A stretch of DNA of 64,000 nt from Perkinsus chesapeaki. Its lineage: Eukaryota; Perkinsozoa; Perkinsida; Perkinsidae. The stretch spans positions 58,575-122,574 of the forward strand of contig JAAPAO010000032.1 in assembly GCA_013115145.1 (NCBI GenBank). Reading direction: 5' to 3'. Position numbers and translations under genes: made by a program. Positions 51,901 to 61,338 of this stretch are shown in pieces. The stretch's first letter is position 1; every line of letters begins with the position of its first letter. The notes below the pieces were generated by a model that saw nothing but the letters and a program-made list of their open reading frames with translations, had not been told where the DNA came from and searched no databases.

Positions 51901-52336
51901 AGAATTGTTCGTACAGTGAAATTGTGAAATGGGTAATCGATCACGTGATCGATTGCAGGTATTGTTACTTACAATGACATCTGTAATCTCTATTTGCTTG
52001 TTTAATGTGTTGAGTTAGTGCGTTTAATTTCAAAGTCATTAAACGACTTTCATTTTCAGTCAAGCGGCCGGTCCGCATCATCTGGCATAATCAGTGTCCA
52101 GTTTAATATAAGTTCATAGTTCTGTGGTATTAGTCTTACTAACCTAACTTGCTCGAAGGGCTCCTTTTTGCCTATGTAGCTAAGAGTGATGTTCATATAG
52201 GCTAACATTACCAACATGAGCTTTATATTAGATGGCTAATAGTCAATTAATATAGTCGCTTATACCAATAGTTGAGAAGTATTAAATACTTACCCATGCT
52301 ACTAAGTCACTCAGTGGAGAGCTGCTGTTATTGTTG

Positions 52337-55300
52337 ATGATGCCCACCACTACTGGAGCGGCGGCCAATGCTACCTTACCTGCTGCTGTTGCGGATGATA
52401 TAGTTGACTACGGCAAATCAGTGATAGTGAGGTAATTGAAAATGTGAGGTGTGGGAATCGAACCAGAGTCGGTTGGTGTGTAGGGTATCAGACGGCAGTG
52501 CTAAGGTGGTCCGATTGCCTAAAGCAACTCGAGCAGCTGATATTGGTAATGATGGAGAGCATAGTCCAAAAGGGAAGAAACCTAGACCGAAACGGCAGGA
52601 CAATGTTAAGATAGGGAAGACTGTTGTGCCAAGTAATAAAAGGCGGAGGATCGATTCCCGGTCTAGACATTTCATTTTATTAATGCTTACGTAAGAAGTT
52701 GATATCAGTAATAGACGTATGGGCCATACGGTAATGCACTTGGTATTTAACGAAACGAAATTATATTTAATTTGCTTCAGTATTGATAGTGTCCTATGAA
52801 CAGTTACCGCGCTTGTTGGTCGACGTTACGGGTCGACGATACATTATAATGAAGGTGATGGATGGGTGCGAAGTCAATGCAGTAAGGTGAGTAGGGGTAT
52901 TGGCTCAGTTGGATAGTGTTCTGGTTTAGCAATTCAGAGGTATCTGGTTCGATCCCATGTTACGTATTTAGGTATCTACTTCAGAGGATGCAGAGATCGA
53001 TACAACCGTTAATAACCAGTAATAACCCTTTGAGGGCGGCAAGGGCTTATTGGGTTCTTTAAGCCTTCATCATACTCGAAGCTGTTCCAAAGGCGAATTA
53101 TCGGTTACACTTTACAGTAGGGTGTAGGAAAAGGAAGAAGTCAATTTTATGACATTTAAGAACGGCAACGCTCGACTGCACTATTAACTCCAAACGTGCC
53201 TTGAATTGGACTGAGCTTCACCATGTCAACGATGTACGGGTTTTCGTCGAATCCGGTGACAATCGAACATTGTTCCCTCTTAGCCGGGTTGTTCGATGGT
53301 TAGGTTCCTGGAGCAGAAGTCGGAGGACAACCAACCCGACATGGCATCCTCCTCAGCAACTGATGCAGCATTGAAGAGTAAAACCTTTGAAATGAAAACA
53401 CAGTGAGGAGGCTTATCGACAGTTTTATCGACTTTCTATCAGATTCTCACAGGAGAAGTATCTGCGTAAGAAGCAAAAGAAGTATCTGAGAGAAGTGGCA
53501 CTTCTACCATTGAACATCTATAACTACTGTCATTACGCCCCTGGTGCTGCCAATGGCCCTAGGTAGGAGCATGCATATTTTAATACCATATTTCCGTCAA
53601 ATCAGGTTCGATTTAGTAGGGTCAATTCTGCGGCATACATCTCAATGTCAATCTTTGGTTGTTTGGGATGATAGTTGTGGTGGGTTGGTGACCGCAGCTG
53701 CACTTGATAGAGGGCAACATGTGGAAAGATTAGCTAGAGGCAGAGGTAAGGGTTATTATCTAATTGGGTACATTACAGTGTGTCCCGAATAGTACGAGTA
53801 CAGCGTGCCTCCAATAATGTGGTCTCAATCGTGGATAATTCGGTCAATGAAACGAGCCATCACCGAGGGATCTAAAGCTAGAGAGAGGTTAATCTTTGAC
53901 GTTCAGATATCTCATCGTTATGAACAATAGTATCCTAACTTGTAGTGTAGAAGAAGGATGAGATTAATGATGTGAATGGCATTATTTGTGTTAAGGTACA
54001 ACACCCGATGCAGCGATCACTGAGTTGGGAATCCCCAGTGAAGTTGTTGGATCATTATTATCAAAAACACAGTTAGTAGACGAAGAGGAGGAAGAGAGTA
54101 AACAAGATGATTATGTGGGGGATGATGGTCTAAGGCATTATCATAAACGAGCTAGGAAGAGATCGGTAGGTCGTGGGTTCGAATCCTGGCAGAGGTAAAT
54201 GCATTATTATTATTATTATTGACGTTACTGCGGTACACTGAGGTTGATATGTGCTTTTTATCCATCTAGCTTGCTCAGTAAAGTCCAATAGGCTTAGGAA
54301 TAACTCAACAGCAGCCTTCAATTCTCCAGCTTCGCCGGGAGAGCATCATCTTGACCCTATTCGAATGCACACAATGGATCGGTCTGTCTATCGATGCGCT
54401 TTCCCCGGCCAGGCTTTATGCACAATTGTCACGCGCTCTGGTTGTTACGTAATAAATCGCATGTGGATGTAAGCCTTTCTTCATATTATCATTTATTGGC
54501 GAATATCGATCATTATCATACGCTCATAAGGTCATGATAGCCTTATCAGGTTGTTGGCAATCCAGTTATCAGTCCAGATGGAGGAGTGGTGGTTTGGATG
54601 GATCTGGCCATTTCTGGTGGAACTAAGGAATTCTCCGAAGTCACATCGGCTGTTATGGAGCGTAGGTTCTTCCATCCGAAAGGTCGTGGGTTCGATCCCG
54701 GTATTGTCAGAAATAACACCATACTGCGGCACGTTGGTGGTGTTGGTTCGGCATATGGATTTGGTACAGAGACTTCAACGTGAACTGATTAAATCTGAGG
54801 AATGGATTAATGTATCCCTTACAGAGCCGATAGTTCGAGAACATCAAGTTCTACCGAATAGAACCCATCCGGTAGGAAGTGAGGTGGTCTGCCTCCCAAG
54901 TTCAAAGGAGATGTTCAAAAACTCATCGGACTTTGGTTTTTAGAGGATTGCTGGATTCAATCATTGCCGCGCTGTTGAATTGATACTCGATTATTATTTG
55001 TATTCCTTTGACATTGTCGTTGTTGCATTCACTCCATCATTAGTTTTTAGGGAATAGTTAACTTACTCAGTAAACTATATTGAAGACGTTGTGATGATAG
55101 TGAAACTTTACAGATTTAGGCCAACCTTTGGTTTAGTGTATCCATCTGTTTAATGGTATATTACGAAGGCATGCATTCTCACATCAGCTTCACATCAGAA
55201 AATCTTTTTATAATGCAGAGTAGGGTTAATAGGGTCCTCTCCTACGTTTGTCATGACGAAGCATTTTGCAGATAATGCAATCTGCCACCAACTCAGCCCA

Positions 55301-55430
55301 AGGATTCCTACTAACAGCAACCAAGGTTGTGGCCCCCTCTAAACAGAGTGATAGTATAGTGGAGGATACTCCAGCAGATAAGCGACCAAAAGTTGATGAT
55401 GATGATGCTGGTGCATCTGCCAACGTTTGA
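52337..55430 (+). CDS. TRM6: tRNA (adenine-58-N1)-methyltransferase non-catalytic subunit TRM6
   Basis: RNA-binding partner of TRM61; the complex makes m1A58 in the T-loop of tRNAs, including initiator tRNA-Met, in the nucleus. Start ATG 52337. Exon 1 ends VDYGKSVIVR and joins to VSDGSAKVVRLPKATRAADI. Exon ALVGRRYGSTIHYNEGDGWV matches the N-terminal barrel. EKYLRKKQKKYLREVALLPL and IRFDLVGSILRHTSQCQSLV then VWDDSCGGLVTAAALDRG match the methyltransferase-like fold, without a clear AdoMet loop, as expected for Trm6. The 3' exons give ISGGTKEFSEVTSAVMEQIT, then PYCGTLVVLVRHMDLVQRLQ, EPIVREHQVLPNRTHP, and after an intron (54872-55271) NSAQGFLLTATKVV, ending ASANV. Five introns contain T-arm-like sequence, including one nearly whole tRNA-like element. 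Confidence 0.88.
52432..52483 (+). repeat. intron carrying antisense T-arm (TRM6 intron 1)
   Basis: A 52-nt GT-AG intron, phase confirmed by the join VIVR/VSDGSAKVV. Contains GGGAATCGAACCAGAGTC, the reverse complement of a tRNA T-arm (GGTTCGATTCCC). Confidence 0.75.
52633..52669 (+). repeat. near-match T-arm at start of TRM6 intron 2
   Basis: The intron starts GTAATAAAAGG at about 52633 and carries GGAGGATCGATTCCCGG, one base away from a sense B box. The 3' end of this intron lies near 52800 and was not fixed. Confidence 0.4.
52887..52971 (+). repeat. intron made of a near-complete tRNA-Ala-like element (TRM6 intron 3)
   Basis: An 85-nt intron: GTGAGTA, then 52894 to about 52967 tRNA-like, then TTTAG. 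It has a perfect A box (TGGCTCAGTTGG, 52901-52912), an anticodon loop TTAGCAA (anticodon AGC, Ala) in a stem with three or four pairs, and a B box (GGTTCGATCCC, 52946-52956). The acceptor and D stems are not well paired, so it is a decayed or SINE-type copy. Splicing joins SQCSK to VSTSEDAEIDTT in frame. Confidence 0.8.
54166..54269 (+). repeat. intron carrying sense T-arm (TRM6)
   Basis: Begins GTAGGTCGTGGGTTCGAATC and has an early acceptor CTGGCAG at 54192 (27 nt) and a later one, CCATCTAG, at 54269. The B box is exact (GGTTCGAATCC). It shares GGTCGTGGGTTCGA with the introns at 24852 and 54662. Which acceptor is used is unclear. Confidence 0.6.
54662..54710 (+). repeat. intron carrying sense T-arm (TRM6)
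   Basis: A 49-nt intron GTAGGTTCTTCC...ATTGTCAG. Its removal joins SEVTSAVME to QITPYCGTLVVLVRH, restoring the TRM6 pattern. It carries AAAGGTCGTGGGTTCGATCC, an exact B box with a tRNA-type variable loop before it. Confidence 0.75.
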
Positions 55431-55533
55431 TGTTGTTCAGCAGTTTAACGTAAAGTTTCTCAATACACTGGTAATTTTCGTTTCGGTATGTTTTGTATTT
55501 TTCTAAGGTAATTTTTCTGTTTATTTTTTGGCA

Positions 55534-57301
55534 ATGGCTAAAGCTCTTGTTTGCATTAAACGTGTTGTTGATTATGCTGTTAAAGTGAGGGTAAGTGTGA
55601 CGGTGTGACGTGGGTTCTGGTGTCATGTGAATTGACCAGGTGATGGCCAGTAAAGCTGGTGTAGACATAGCCAATGTGAAACATAGCGTTAATCCATTCT
55701 GCGAGATCGCTGTTGAGGTACGAGGTATCCCAGGTTGAAGCTTGCTCATCATATTCATTAGGAAGCATTAAGAATGAAGGAAGCCGGTAAACTGTCTGAG
55801 GTTGTGGCGGTCTGTGCTGGTCCTGATAAGTAAGTCAATATCACGTTTTCTCCGCTCCCGGAGGAAGGATTCTTGATCTTACAGTTCTCAATGTTTTTGC
55901 TATTGAATATCCCTTTCTTTATAGTAGGATATAGCTTTACATATATTATTATTGGACTTTTTCAGATGATCCTCATTTTCTGCAAGGTTTATAGAATAGT
56001 ACAACCCCCTCGCTCATTTACACTCGTCTGCTTCATATCTGTATCTTTTGGGTAGACGTATATATTCAGGGCATCGGAGCAGCTTCGTCAAGCATTAGCT
56101 ATGGGATGCGATAGAGCGGTGAGCCGGGATAGAACCTGTGCAGGAAAGTGTATCATGGGTTTTACTTAGATACATCTACAGACACATCTTAGAACTGATC
56201 AGGAACTTCAGCCCTTGACTGTTGCTAAATTGATTAAGAAGATCGTTGAGAGAGAGGTAAGCATCTCCGTATGATACATTCAAGCAGCTCATACATTGCA
56301 ATGTGGAGTCCACACCTTTTCATGTGTTAAGCAATATCGCAACCGGTACGACCACAATGTCCGCAGTGCGAACAAGAAGATATTATTGGGAACGAAAACA
56401 TGTATCACCCCCAAAATAGAGTACACAGTCGTCGAGGTGTGAAATTATCGTATAGAGATATGACTTGTGTGTTTGCCATACATCATTACATTTCATATGT
56501 CATGATGATGAGGTAATTAAGGTTGAATAATCCTACATGTAATCCAATACACACAGTTTTCCGCAGCACTGCTTGTTGAAGTGAATCTAGTATTGTTAGG
56601 ATCCATTATTGGTGTTAATGGGTAAACAATCCATTGATGGTGATATGGGACAAACCTGTCAGCTTTTGGCTGGAATGTTAAGCTGGCCTCAAGCTACCTG
56701 TGCTAGCAAGGTAGAGCCCACACAATTGCTTGCACGCATGCACATGCATTTTCAGATCGCTATATCGGATGATAGCACAGAGTTGACGGTAGATAGGGAA
56801 GTTGATACTGGAATTCAGCAGGTGACATCTTTATTAACTCCGAATTGCATAATTCTTCTCGGCAGGTCCAAATACCACTCCCAGCAGTCCTGTCAACTGA
56901 TCTCAGGCTCAACACCCCGCGGTGAGTTTCCAAACTTTCGCCCTCGATTTGCCACGACACAATTCCGCACAAGTTGGATTATATAGGTATGCTACATTAC
57001 CAAACTTGATGAAGGCCAAAAAGAAGCCAATTGAAGTTATACCTGCTGAAAGTCTTGGAGTGGATCTTCAATCTAATCTACAGGTTAGTGTACTACCATC
57101 CACACTCATTCTAGCAATCAATTAATAATGTGATACAGCGGATATACCCAACTCAATGATAAAGGTGTAGATCTGCTTCGACTTAGTTCCTTCCATCAGG
57201 TTACTTCTGTAGAGGAGCCGCCGGCGAGGAAGGCTGGAGTCATGCTTGATAATGTCGATGAACTTGTGAACAAGCTCAAGAATGAGGCGAAGGTCCTTTA
57301 A
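55534..57301 (+). CDS. ETFB: electron transfer flavoprotein beta subunit
   Basis: Mitochondrial matrix partner of ETF-alpha, passing electrons from acyl-CoA dehydrogenases to the ubiquinone pool. Start ATG 55534 (MAKALVCIKRVVDYAVKVR). Exons then read VMASKAGVDIANVKHSVNPF, CEIAVEEALRMKEAGKLSEV, EQLRQALAMGCDRA, and after the intron 56119-56169, IHLQTHLRTDQELQPLTVAK. VLMGKQSIDGDMGQTCQLLA is the nucleotide-binding ETF-beta signature, followed by GMLSWPQATCASK. The C-terminus MKAKKKPIEVIPAESLGVDL leads to VTSVEEPPARKAGVMLDN, ending NEAKVL. Length and order match the family. No separate targeting peptide is visible, as is common for ETF-beta. At least nine introns. Confidence 0.92.
56119..56169 (+). 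repeat. intron carrying degenerate antisense T-arm (ETFB)
   Basis: A 51-nt intron GTGAGCCGGG...TTTACTTAG between GCDRA and IHLQTHLRT. It contains CCGGGATAGAACCTG, one base from the reverse complement of a B box. The boundary is supported by ETF-beta conservation. Confidence 0.5.
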
Positions 57302-57608
57302 TTCCGAGGCGCGCAAGAAGTCAGATAATCGTCAGTTTTTATTATGCAGAGTTACTCGGCGTGATTGATGTTTTCGGAGTGAAATGTTTGTTATTGTGTT
57401 GCTCGACACGGGCTTGAAATTCCGAGCTACAAACGCTCCATACCGTATCAGCCGCTGCATTGCCAACTTCTGAGCACGACGCGGTGGCGACTATATTGTG
57501 CTGCTGTATTCCTACCTGTACGCATGCGTTGAGTTCTGCCAACATGAAGAGGCGCTTACGAAGCTGCTTCACATCATTGCGTTGAATGTATCAGTTTTGT
57601 TACTTAAG

Positions 57609-59123
57609 ATGATGCCTGATTTTTACGAAGAGCCTGTGGCTGGTGGGCTGAGTGAAAAGTTATGGACGGCGAATCAAGACTTGGCAATGAAGAGTCTACA
57701 TCATCCTTTTGTTCAAGGCCTTGGTGATGGTACTTTAGACCCAGTTGCCTTCAAGACCTATATGGAACAGGATTCTCTTTATCTTAATGGTTATTTACGA
57801 GGCCTTTCGTATTGTGTGGCTAAGAGCAACATCAATGCTACTGGCACCGAGCTACTTACACTACTCGATGGAGTTAAAGATGAGTTGGAATCTTGTCACC
57901 AGCATTATGTCGATAACCCGGAGGCATCTGGTCCTGAGGCAGCTTGTAAGAAGTACGTAGACTTCCTATTGGATATTGGCAGATCTGACCGTGGTCCAGC
58001 TGTTATGGTTGCTGCTGTTATCCCTTGTGCAAGACTATATGCCTGGCTTGGTAGGGAACTAACCAAGGGAAGGGTGATACCTGAGGAGCATCCCTTCAGA
58101 AGATGGCTTCAAAGCTACTCTGATAAACCTATTAATACATCAGCAATGACACTAGAAACTCTGTTGGATAAGCAAGTTGAGGAATGTGAATATTCAGAAG
58201 TAGCCCAAGCTTACAGAAGGGCCATGGAGCTTGAGTATGACTTCTTCGATTCCTTCGGTGGTCATCTAGGCCGTTCGAGCGATGAGGTTGTGACAGTTCC
58301 CACAGTGCTGGTTATTAGTGGTAGCGACTCTGGTGGTGGTGCTGGCCATCAGGCTGACTTGAAGACACTAGAAGCCCTTGGGGTGTATTCGACTTCTGCT
58401 TTAACGTCCATTACTGCTCAAAACAGCAAAGGTGTTCAGAAAATCCAAACGATTGATAAGGGGATGCTGGGTGATCAGATAGATTCCGTTATATCTGATT
58501 ATAAGGTTAATGTTGTTAAACTAGGACTGGTGCCCACTGCTGGGCAACTTGGTATTATAGCAGACAAGCTCAACGGCCTCCCTATGGTTGTTGATCCAGT
58601 CTTGGTGGCTACTAGTGGAGACGATCTGGTCGCTGCTAAAAATGCTGATGATGTGTTGGCGATGTACAAGGAGCGTATTTTCCCTTTGGCCACAATAATA
58701 ACTCCGAATCTTCCCGAAGCCCAGAAGCTGTTGGGGAGGAAAGAGATCACGGGTGTCTACGAGGCCAGGGCGGCTGCCGAGGCTCTGGCACAGTACGGGT
58801 CGAAATTCGTGCTGGTTAAAGGCGGTCATGATAAGGCAGAACCAGACACTTGTCGAGATGTTCTTTATGATAGAGAACATGACCAATTTTATGAGTTCAA
58901 CAATAAAAGGATTTCTACCAATAATACCCATGGCACTGGTTGTACACTGGCCAGTGCCATATCTGGTTTTATGGCGCGCGGTTTCCCTGTCCCAGACGCT
59001 GTGCAGCATGCCATAAAATATCTCCATGAAGCTATCCTTCGGTCCTGTAATGTTCCCATTGGTCAAGGCTCTAACAGACCACTGGTTCATTCTGTTAATA
59101 GCGTATGGGCACATTATTGCTAG
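57609..59123 (+). CDS. TenA-ThiD fusion: thiaminase II-type hydrolase plus HMP/HMP-P kinase
   Basis: Two-domain thiamine salvage enzyme of about 504 residues, without introns. Start ATG 57609 (MMPDFYEEPVAGGLSEKLW); the frame is open upstream but has no other ATG. TenA domain residues 1-220: HHPFVQGLGDGTLDPVAFKT, YMEQDSLYLNGYLRGLSYC, EEHPFRRWLQSY, and the final YRRAMELEYDFFDSF. ThiD domain residues about 230-500: VLVISGSDSGGGAGHQADLK, LTSITAQNSKGVQ, MVVDPVLVATSG, FVLVKGGH and the anion-hole loop THGTGCTLASAI. TenA releases the pyrimidine HMP from degraded thiamine and ThiD phosphorylates it twice. Domain order is the reverse of yeast Thi20 (ThiD-TenA). No TPP riboswitch is visible in the 307 bases upstream. 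The lack of introns contrasts with upstream neighbours. Confidence 0.92.
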   Translation: MMPDFYEEPVAGGLSEKLWTANQDLAMKSLHHPFVQGLGDGTLDPVAFKTYMEQDSLYLNGYLRGLSYCVAKSNINATGTELLTLLDGVKDELESCHQHYVDNPEASGPEAACKKYVDFLLDIGRSDRGPAVMVAAVIPCARLYAWLGRELTKGRVIPEEHPFRRWLQSYSDKPINTSAMTLETLLDKQVEECEYSEVAQAYRRAMELEYDFFDSFGGHLGRSSDEVVTVPTVLVISGSDSGGGAGHQADLKTLEALGVYSTSALTSITAQNSKGVQKIQTIDKGMLGDQIDSVISDYKVNVVKLGLVPTAGQLGIIADKLNGLPMVVDPVLVATSGDDLVAAKNADDVLAMYKERIFPLATIITPNLPEAQKLLGRKEITGVYEARAAAEALAQYGSKFVLVKGGHDKAEPDTCRDVLYDREHDQFYEFNNKRISTNNTHGTGCTLASAISGFMARGFPVPDAVQHAIKYLHEAILRSCNVPIGQGSNRPLVHSVNSVWAHYC

Positions 59124-59261
59124 AAGCGTGTTTCAAATGTTGTTGAGTGAATCTATTGTGGTTATCACTTTATCTATTTACTGCGATTGTTGTACACTTC
59201 CTCACAGTTGTTGCGTTCAACGTTGTATTGTTATTGTTAAAAGATTTCTGACTTTGTTGGT

Positions 59262-60749
59262 ATGTCGGCGGCATCGGAGGTATATAAAGTGTACGCATGT
59301 ACAAATGGAAAGTTTAGCTTGGAGATCCCTCGTATGGTGGCATCAGCTATTGCCGGAGGGGCTACCTGTGTCCAGCTCAGGCTCAAAGATGTGAGTACTG
59401 GTGATTACATTAGAATGGCACAAGAAACCAAGAAGGTTATGCCAAGCCATGTACCCCTTATTATCGATGACCGTGTTGACGTCTGCCTTGCAAGTGGTGC
59501 TGATGGTGTACATGTTGGTGATTCTGATATGCCTGTTAAAGATGCTCGATCTATCATAGGCCCCAATAGAATCCTTGGGGTATCAACTTATGGTCGTTAT
59601 GAGGATGCTATTACTGCTATTAATGATGGTGCTGATTATATTGCTACTGGTGCTGTCTATCCGACTGTCACCAAGCTTGATGCGGTGGCTAAAGGGCTTG
59701 AACAGATAGATGTCCTTAAACAAGCACTAAACGAATGTGGGAAGTCCCTGCCAATAGTAGCAATTGGTGGCATCAATCCAGTAACAGCAGTCGATTGTGT
59801 TCAACGAGGTGCTGATGGAGTATGTGCTGTGAGTCAGATTTTTGACACATGGGAGAAACCAGAATCACGCGCCAGGAAATTTCTCAAGGCCTACTGCTCT
59901 GGTATGGAGATAAGGTCCAAGGCGAGCAGCCATGACTTATATGATAATAAGAAAGTGATCGATCTATGGCAGAAGTTGGCTATTCAGAGCCCATTGACAC
60001 AATGCATCACCAACTATGTCTCCATGAACTTTATGGCCAATAGTCTTTTAGCAGCTGGTGCTTCACCTGCTATGGTCCATGCCCAAGAAGAGGCTCCTCA
60101 GTTCCTTGAGGTTGCCTCTGCTCTCAATGTCAATATTGGTACCCTGTCATCTTATTGGGCTGATTCTATGCGATTATGCGCTAAGAAAGCTGCGGAGATT
60201 GGCAAGCCATGGGTGTTGGATCCTGTGGCTGCTGGTGCGACATCTTTCCGTACAGGTGTGGCCACTGAACTGCTTCGGTATAAACCTACTGTTCTAAGAG
60301 GGAACGGCGGCGAGATCCTCGCTCTGGCTGGAGAAACTGGTGCTGTGAAGGGCGTTGATTCTAAAGTTACAAGCGATGCGGCTCTTGATGCCGCCAAGGA
60401 AATCGCAAAGAAGTTCAACACTGTTGTCTGTATATCCGGTTCTACCGACTTTGTGACGGATGGTAATAGAGTAGTTGAAATATGCCACGATGTACCGATG
60501 CTTCCCATGATCACTGCAACTGGCTGCACCCTCAGTGCTTTAATGACAGCATTTTGCGCTGTTGCCAGCGATCCCTTCGATGCTGCTGTTGCTGCCTGTG
60601 CTGGATGGTCTCTAGCAGCCCAAGAGGCTTCTATAACGGCTCAAGGTCCAGGCAGCATATCAGTTGAGCTACTTAACATATTGCCACGACTAAGAGATCC
60701 TACTTGGCCTTCGTGGAAGCGACTAGCTATTTTTGAACGTCGGCGCTAA
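59262..60749 (+). CDS. ThiE-ThiM fusion: thiamine-phosphate synthase plus hydroxyethylthiazole kinase
   Basis: 495 residues, one exon, starting ATG 59262. ThiE part (1-215): TCVQLRLKDVSTGDYIRMAQ, LIIDDRVDVCLASGADGVHV with GDSDMP, the pyrophosphate loop ATGAVYPTVTK, and VAIGGINP. ThiM part (about 230-490): SPLTQCITNYVSMNFMANSL, GASPAMVHAQEEAPQF, WVLDPVAAGATSFR, LRGNGGEILALAG and ATGCTLSALMTAFCAV. ThiM phosphorylates thiazole alcohol; ThiE joins it to HMP-PP to give thiamine phosphate. The same domain order occurs in yeast Thi6. It lies 138 bases downstream of TenA-ThiD on the same strand; the pair makes a full salvage route. Both lack introns, which suggests joint acquisition by lateral transfer or retroposition. 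Confidence 0.93.
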   Translation: MSAASEVYKVYACTNGKFSLEIPRMVASAIAGGATCVQLRLKDVSTGDYIRMAQETKKVMPSHVPLIIDDRVDVCLASGADGVHVGDSDMPVKDARSIIGPNRILGVSTYGRYEDAITAINDGADYIATGAVYPTVTKLDAVAKGLEQIDVLKQALNECGKSLPIVAIGGINPVTAVDCVQRGADGVCAVSQIFDTWEKPESRARKFLKAYCSGMEIRSKASSHDLYDNKKVIDLWQKLAIQSPLTQCITNYVSMNFMANSLLAAGASPAMVHAQEEAPQFLEVASALNVNIGTLSSYWADSMRLCAKKAAEIGKPWVLDPVAAGATSFRTGVATELLRYKPTVLRGNGGEILALAGETGAVKGVDSKVTSDAALDAAKEIAKKFNTVVCISGSTDFVTDGNRVVEICHDVPMLPMITATGCTLSALMTAFCAVASDPFDAAVAACAGWSLAAQEASITAQGPGSISVELLNILPRLRDPTWPSWKRLAIFERRR

Positions 60750-61338
60750 GAATAAGAATATGTTGGGTTCATTGTTTGCTTATTATGACAGTGTTGTGTG
60801 ACAGTGTGAGCAAACCTACAGCATTAAGTCAATTAAAATCGTCAAACACCATTCTCAGTTGTGGCAACCCGATATTTTTCACACATGGGAGCTCGTAAAT
60901 AATTCGTTCCCTCGGGTGTCCCTCGCAGGAACTGGTAGACTAGCTTAGCAAGCATATGTACCTAGTGAAGAACCCTATCGCAGGGCTCTGTCCTACGTGG
61001 TCTGTAGCCTTCTCATGGAGCCCACAGGCTTGCCCCGCGAAGACAGACTCGTGGCAGGAACCTTTTTTGGAGACAGGGGGCTCCGGTCCATCTGCGTGTG
61101 CGTGCAGGTTTCCGCGCTCCTCGCGGACAGTGGGGGCTGCATCTTGAGGGAGGGATTTTCTCCCCTGATTGCGTGACATGGAGATACACCTTGGCCTCAA
61201 TTGAGCTTCTGCTTATAACTTCGAATCGATCATTGCGGGCCTTTTTCTCCGATCTGATCTCGTATCTGTCCTATAGTGCACATTATAATAGGGCTTTTAG
61301 GAGGGGGCGAGTGCCTTTCATACCTTTATAAGGCATCA
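60750..61338. other. intergenic region with GC-rich segment
   Basis: About 60940-61170 is clearly richer in GC than its surroundings and has small inverted repeats (GGGAGGGATTTTCTCCCC near 61149). Open frames occur on both strands but are short and not protein-like. It might be a structured non-coding RNA; I saw no match to U1-U6, SRP, RNase P or spliced-leader RNA. Confidence 0.35.

Noticed and set aside
52894-52967. Functional tRNA-Ala gene
   Set aside because: Acceptor, D and T stems are mispaired; it is better explained as a decayed element now serving as an intron.
57302-57608. TPP riboswitch upstream of the thiamine genes
   Set aside because: No CTGAGA plus ACC...GATC core with suitable helices could be found.
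58521-59114. 197-codon minus-strand ORF within TenA-ThiD
   Set aside because: Overlaps the strongly conserved ThiD sequence on the other strand; no protein-like features.
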